Positions 42,807 to 44,257 of a DNA stretch of 44,257 bases are shown piece after piece (position 1 is the stretch's first letter; the number at the start of each line of letters is the position of its first letter). The stretch spans positions 1 to 44,257 of the forward strand of contig JAPPLI010000009.1 of assembly GCA_028819495.1 (NCBI GenBank). Direction: 5' to 3'. The position numbers and the translations under genes were made by a program. This stretch comes from Gammaproteobacteria bacterium (GTDB lineage Bacteria; Pseudomonadota; Gammaproteobacteria; Eutrophobiales; Eutrophobiaceae). The notes under the pieces are model-generated. The model did no database searches and was not told where the DNA came from. It saw nothing but the letters and a program-made list of their open reading frames with translations.

Positions 42807-44072
42807 ATGGAGAGACTGCAGGCTGTCCGGGGGATGCACGATACGCTTCCCGGCGATACGACCAGGTGGCGCCGGCTCGAACAGACGGTGCAATCCGTTT
42901 TGCACTCGTATTGCTACCGGGAAATCCGGTTTCCCATAATTGAAAAAACCGAGCTGTTTTCCCGCAGCATCGGCGCCGGCACGGACATCGTGAACAAGGA
43001 AATGTATACCTTCCAGGATCGCAACGGCGAATTTCTCACCTTGCGCCCGGAAGGGACCGCGGGTTGCGTGCGCGCGCTGTTACAGCACGGATTGATCTAC
43101 TCCGGGCCGCAAAGGGTCTGGTACCAGGGCCCCATGTTCCGCCATGAAAGGCCGCAGAAAGGCCGGCAAAGACAATTCTACCAGGCCGGCGCCGAGGCAA
43201 TCGGTATCGAAAGCCCCGATATTGACGCGGAGATCATACTGGTCTGCGCGCGCATCTGGAATGCCCTGGGGATTAACGATGTATGCCTGGAACTGAACTC
43301 ACTGGGTTCTTACAACGCGCGGCAAGGTTACCGCAACCTGCTGATCGAATACCTGTCCGATCATCGCGACCAACTCGATGATGACAGCACCAGGCGCCTG
43401 CAGACCAACCCGTTGCGGATACTTGACAGCAAGAATCCCGATATGCAAACCCTGCTCCGCGGCGCGCCCTCGTTGCTTGATTCCATCGATAATGAGTCCG
43501 CCGAACACTTTTCTGTCCTGCGGGGCCTGCTGGATGCCAACGGCGTGGACTATGAAATCAACCCGCGCCTGGTGCGCGGTCTCGATTACTACAACCGCAC
43601 TGTGTTCGAATGGACCACCGACAGGCTGGGCGCGCAGGGAACCATTTGCGCCGGCGGCCGTTATGATGATCTTGTCGCCCAGGTCGGCGGCAAGCCTGCT
43701 CCCGGCATCGGCTTTGCCATGGGACTTGAACGCATACTGGAGCTGATGGAAGCCGGGCAGGAGGAGCAGGATGCCGATACTCCCCGGTTTTACCAGGTTA
43801 TGGCAGGTGAGGGTGCGGTTAAAACCGGGTTCATGCTGGCGGAGCGTCTGCGAAGCGAAATGCCCGCCCTGAAGTTGTTGTTGCACTGTGGCGGAGGGAG
43901 CTTCAAAAGCCAGCTCAGGAAAGCGGATAAATCAGGAGCCGATTACGCCCTGATCCTGGGCGCTGACGAGGTGGCGCAGAATACCGTCCTCATCAAACCG
44001 TTGCGGTCAGGCGAGGATCAATATGAAATCCCCCGGGACAAGCTGGCAGATGAGATAGCCCGGCTGGACTAA
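42807..44072 (+). CDS. hisS: Histidyl-tRNA synthetase
   Basis: The 421-residue class II synthetase begins MERLQAVRGMHDTLPGD, a standard start. Motif 2 is seen in WYQGPMFRHERPQKGRQRQF, the histidine-specific RGLDYYNRTVFEW follows, and motif 3 is in GIGFAMGLERILELM. The C-terminal anticodon domain follows (about 330-421). A TTG at 42774 would overlap rodZ by 14 bp; the ATG at 42807 fits the family better. rodZ-hisS adjacency is usual except that ispG normally lies between. Confidence 0.97.
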   Translation: MERLQAVRGMHDTLPGDTTRWRRLEQTVQSVLHSYCYREIRFPIIEKTELFSRSIGAGTDIVNKEMYTFQDRNGEFLTLRPEGTAGCVRALLQHGLIYSGPQRVWYQGPMFRHERPQKGRQRQFYQAGAEAIGIESPDIDAEIILVCARIWNALGINDVCLELNSLGSYNARQGYRNLLIEYLSDHRDQLDDDSTRRLQTNPLRILDSKNPDMQTLLRGAPSLLDSIDNESAEHFSVLRGLLDANGVDYEINPRLVRGLDYYNRTVFEWTTDRLGAQGTICAGGRYDDLVAQVGGKPAPGIGFAMGLERILELMEAGQEEQDADTPRFYQVMAGEGAVKTGFMLAERLRSEMPALKLLLHCGGGSFKSQLRKADKSGADYALILGADEVAQNTVLIKPLRSGEDQYEIPRDKLADEIARLD

Positions 44073-44257
44073 ACCCCAGGTTGGTTTTCCTGCCAACCGG
44101 TGTGCCATACTCTGGCTGGATAAAACCGAATCTTGACCACCTCAGTGCAGCCCTGCGCCTGACATGAACACAGTTCTTGCCGTTGCCGCGCTTGCCGCCG
44201 TGCCGCACGCCGCTCAGCCGAACGCCCGCGGCTGAAACTGCTCGTCGTTGACAATGC
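44073..44257. other. Right-end sequence without a supported gene
   Basis: An inverted pair GGTTGG and CCAACC at 44080-44099 follows hisS without a T-run. The plus strand near the edge reads RLKLLVVDN in one frame, which could be the start of a response-regulator-like gene running off the window. It is too short to call. The minus-strand frame across this stretch looks like a shadow. Confidence 0.3.

Noticed and set aside
44069..44254. 61-codon minus-strand frame at the right edge
   Set aside because: Arg/Gln-rich low-complexity start, no ribosome site, and it touches the end of hisS; too weak to call.

Overview
The window is chromosomal DNA of moderate GC content from a gammaproteobacterium outside the Enterobacterales. 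The evidence is gene order: pcnB-folK-dNK-panB-panC, lptF-lptG diverging from pepA-holC-valS, an IscR-controlled suf operon, and ndk-rlmN-rodZ-hisS. The species cannot be named from the sequence alone.

Left housekeeping block (1-13474). On the minus strand, pcnB, folK, a deoxynucleoside kinase, panB and the start of panC form one compact cluster. A 263-bp palindromic element is inserted between folK and the kinase. A tRNA-Glu(CTC), a secreted alpha/beta hydrolase, an RDD membrane protein that overlaps lptG tail to tail, and lptG/lptF follow. pepA, holC, a 70-residue protein with repeated IPVLE motifs and valS run on the plus strand, followed by cysE.

Accessory region (13471-33465). This is a decaying defence and mobile-DNA island. 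It holds DUF2442 with a truncated DUF4160, an SNF2-type helicase broken into three pieces, a VapBC pair, an AAA_14/DUF4143 ATPase behind a palindromic operator-like site, and an O-methyltransferase next to a DUF364 protein. It also holds remnants of antitoxins and of a large NACHT-like NTPase, an apparently intact type III restriction-modification pair, a glutathione transferase, a TPR protein, and a probable type II restriction-modification locus whose endonuclease-like gene has an in-frame amber stop. Short palindromes are scattered through it. One family (CCTCTAA...TTAGAGG, four copies) sits exactly at the broken edges of several gene remnants and supplies their stop codons. Several REP-like palindromes (GGGGTCAGAGTAA, GGGACAGATTT) also occur. 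An AlkA-like glycosylase closes the region.

Right housekeeping block (33558-44072). Two tandem IscR type 1 sites precede iscR-sufA-sufB-sufC-sufD-sufS-sufU-sufT, a tightly packed Fe-S assembly operon in which most stops and starts overlap. ndk follows within 1 bp, then rlmN (itself a 4Fe-4S radical-SAM enzyme), rodZ and hisS. pilF and ispG, which many relatives carry between these genes, are absent here.

The most unusual observation is the set of palindromic repeats lying at deletion or truncation edges of defence genes, together with a roughly 150-bp run of five consecutive hairpins at 23487-23636.
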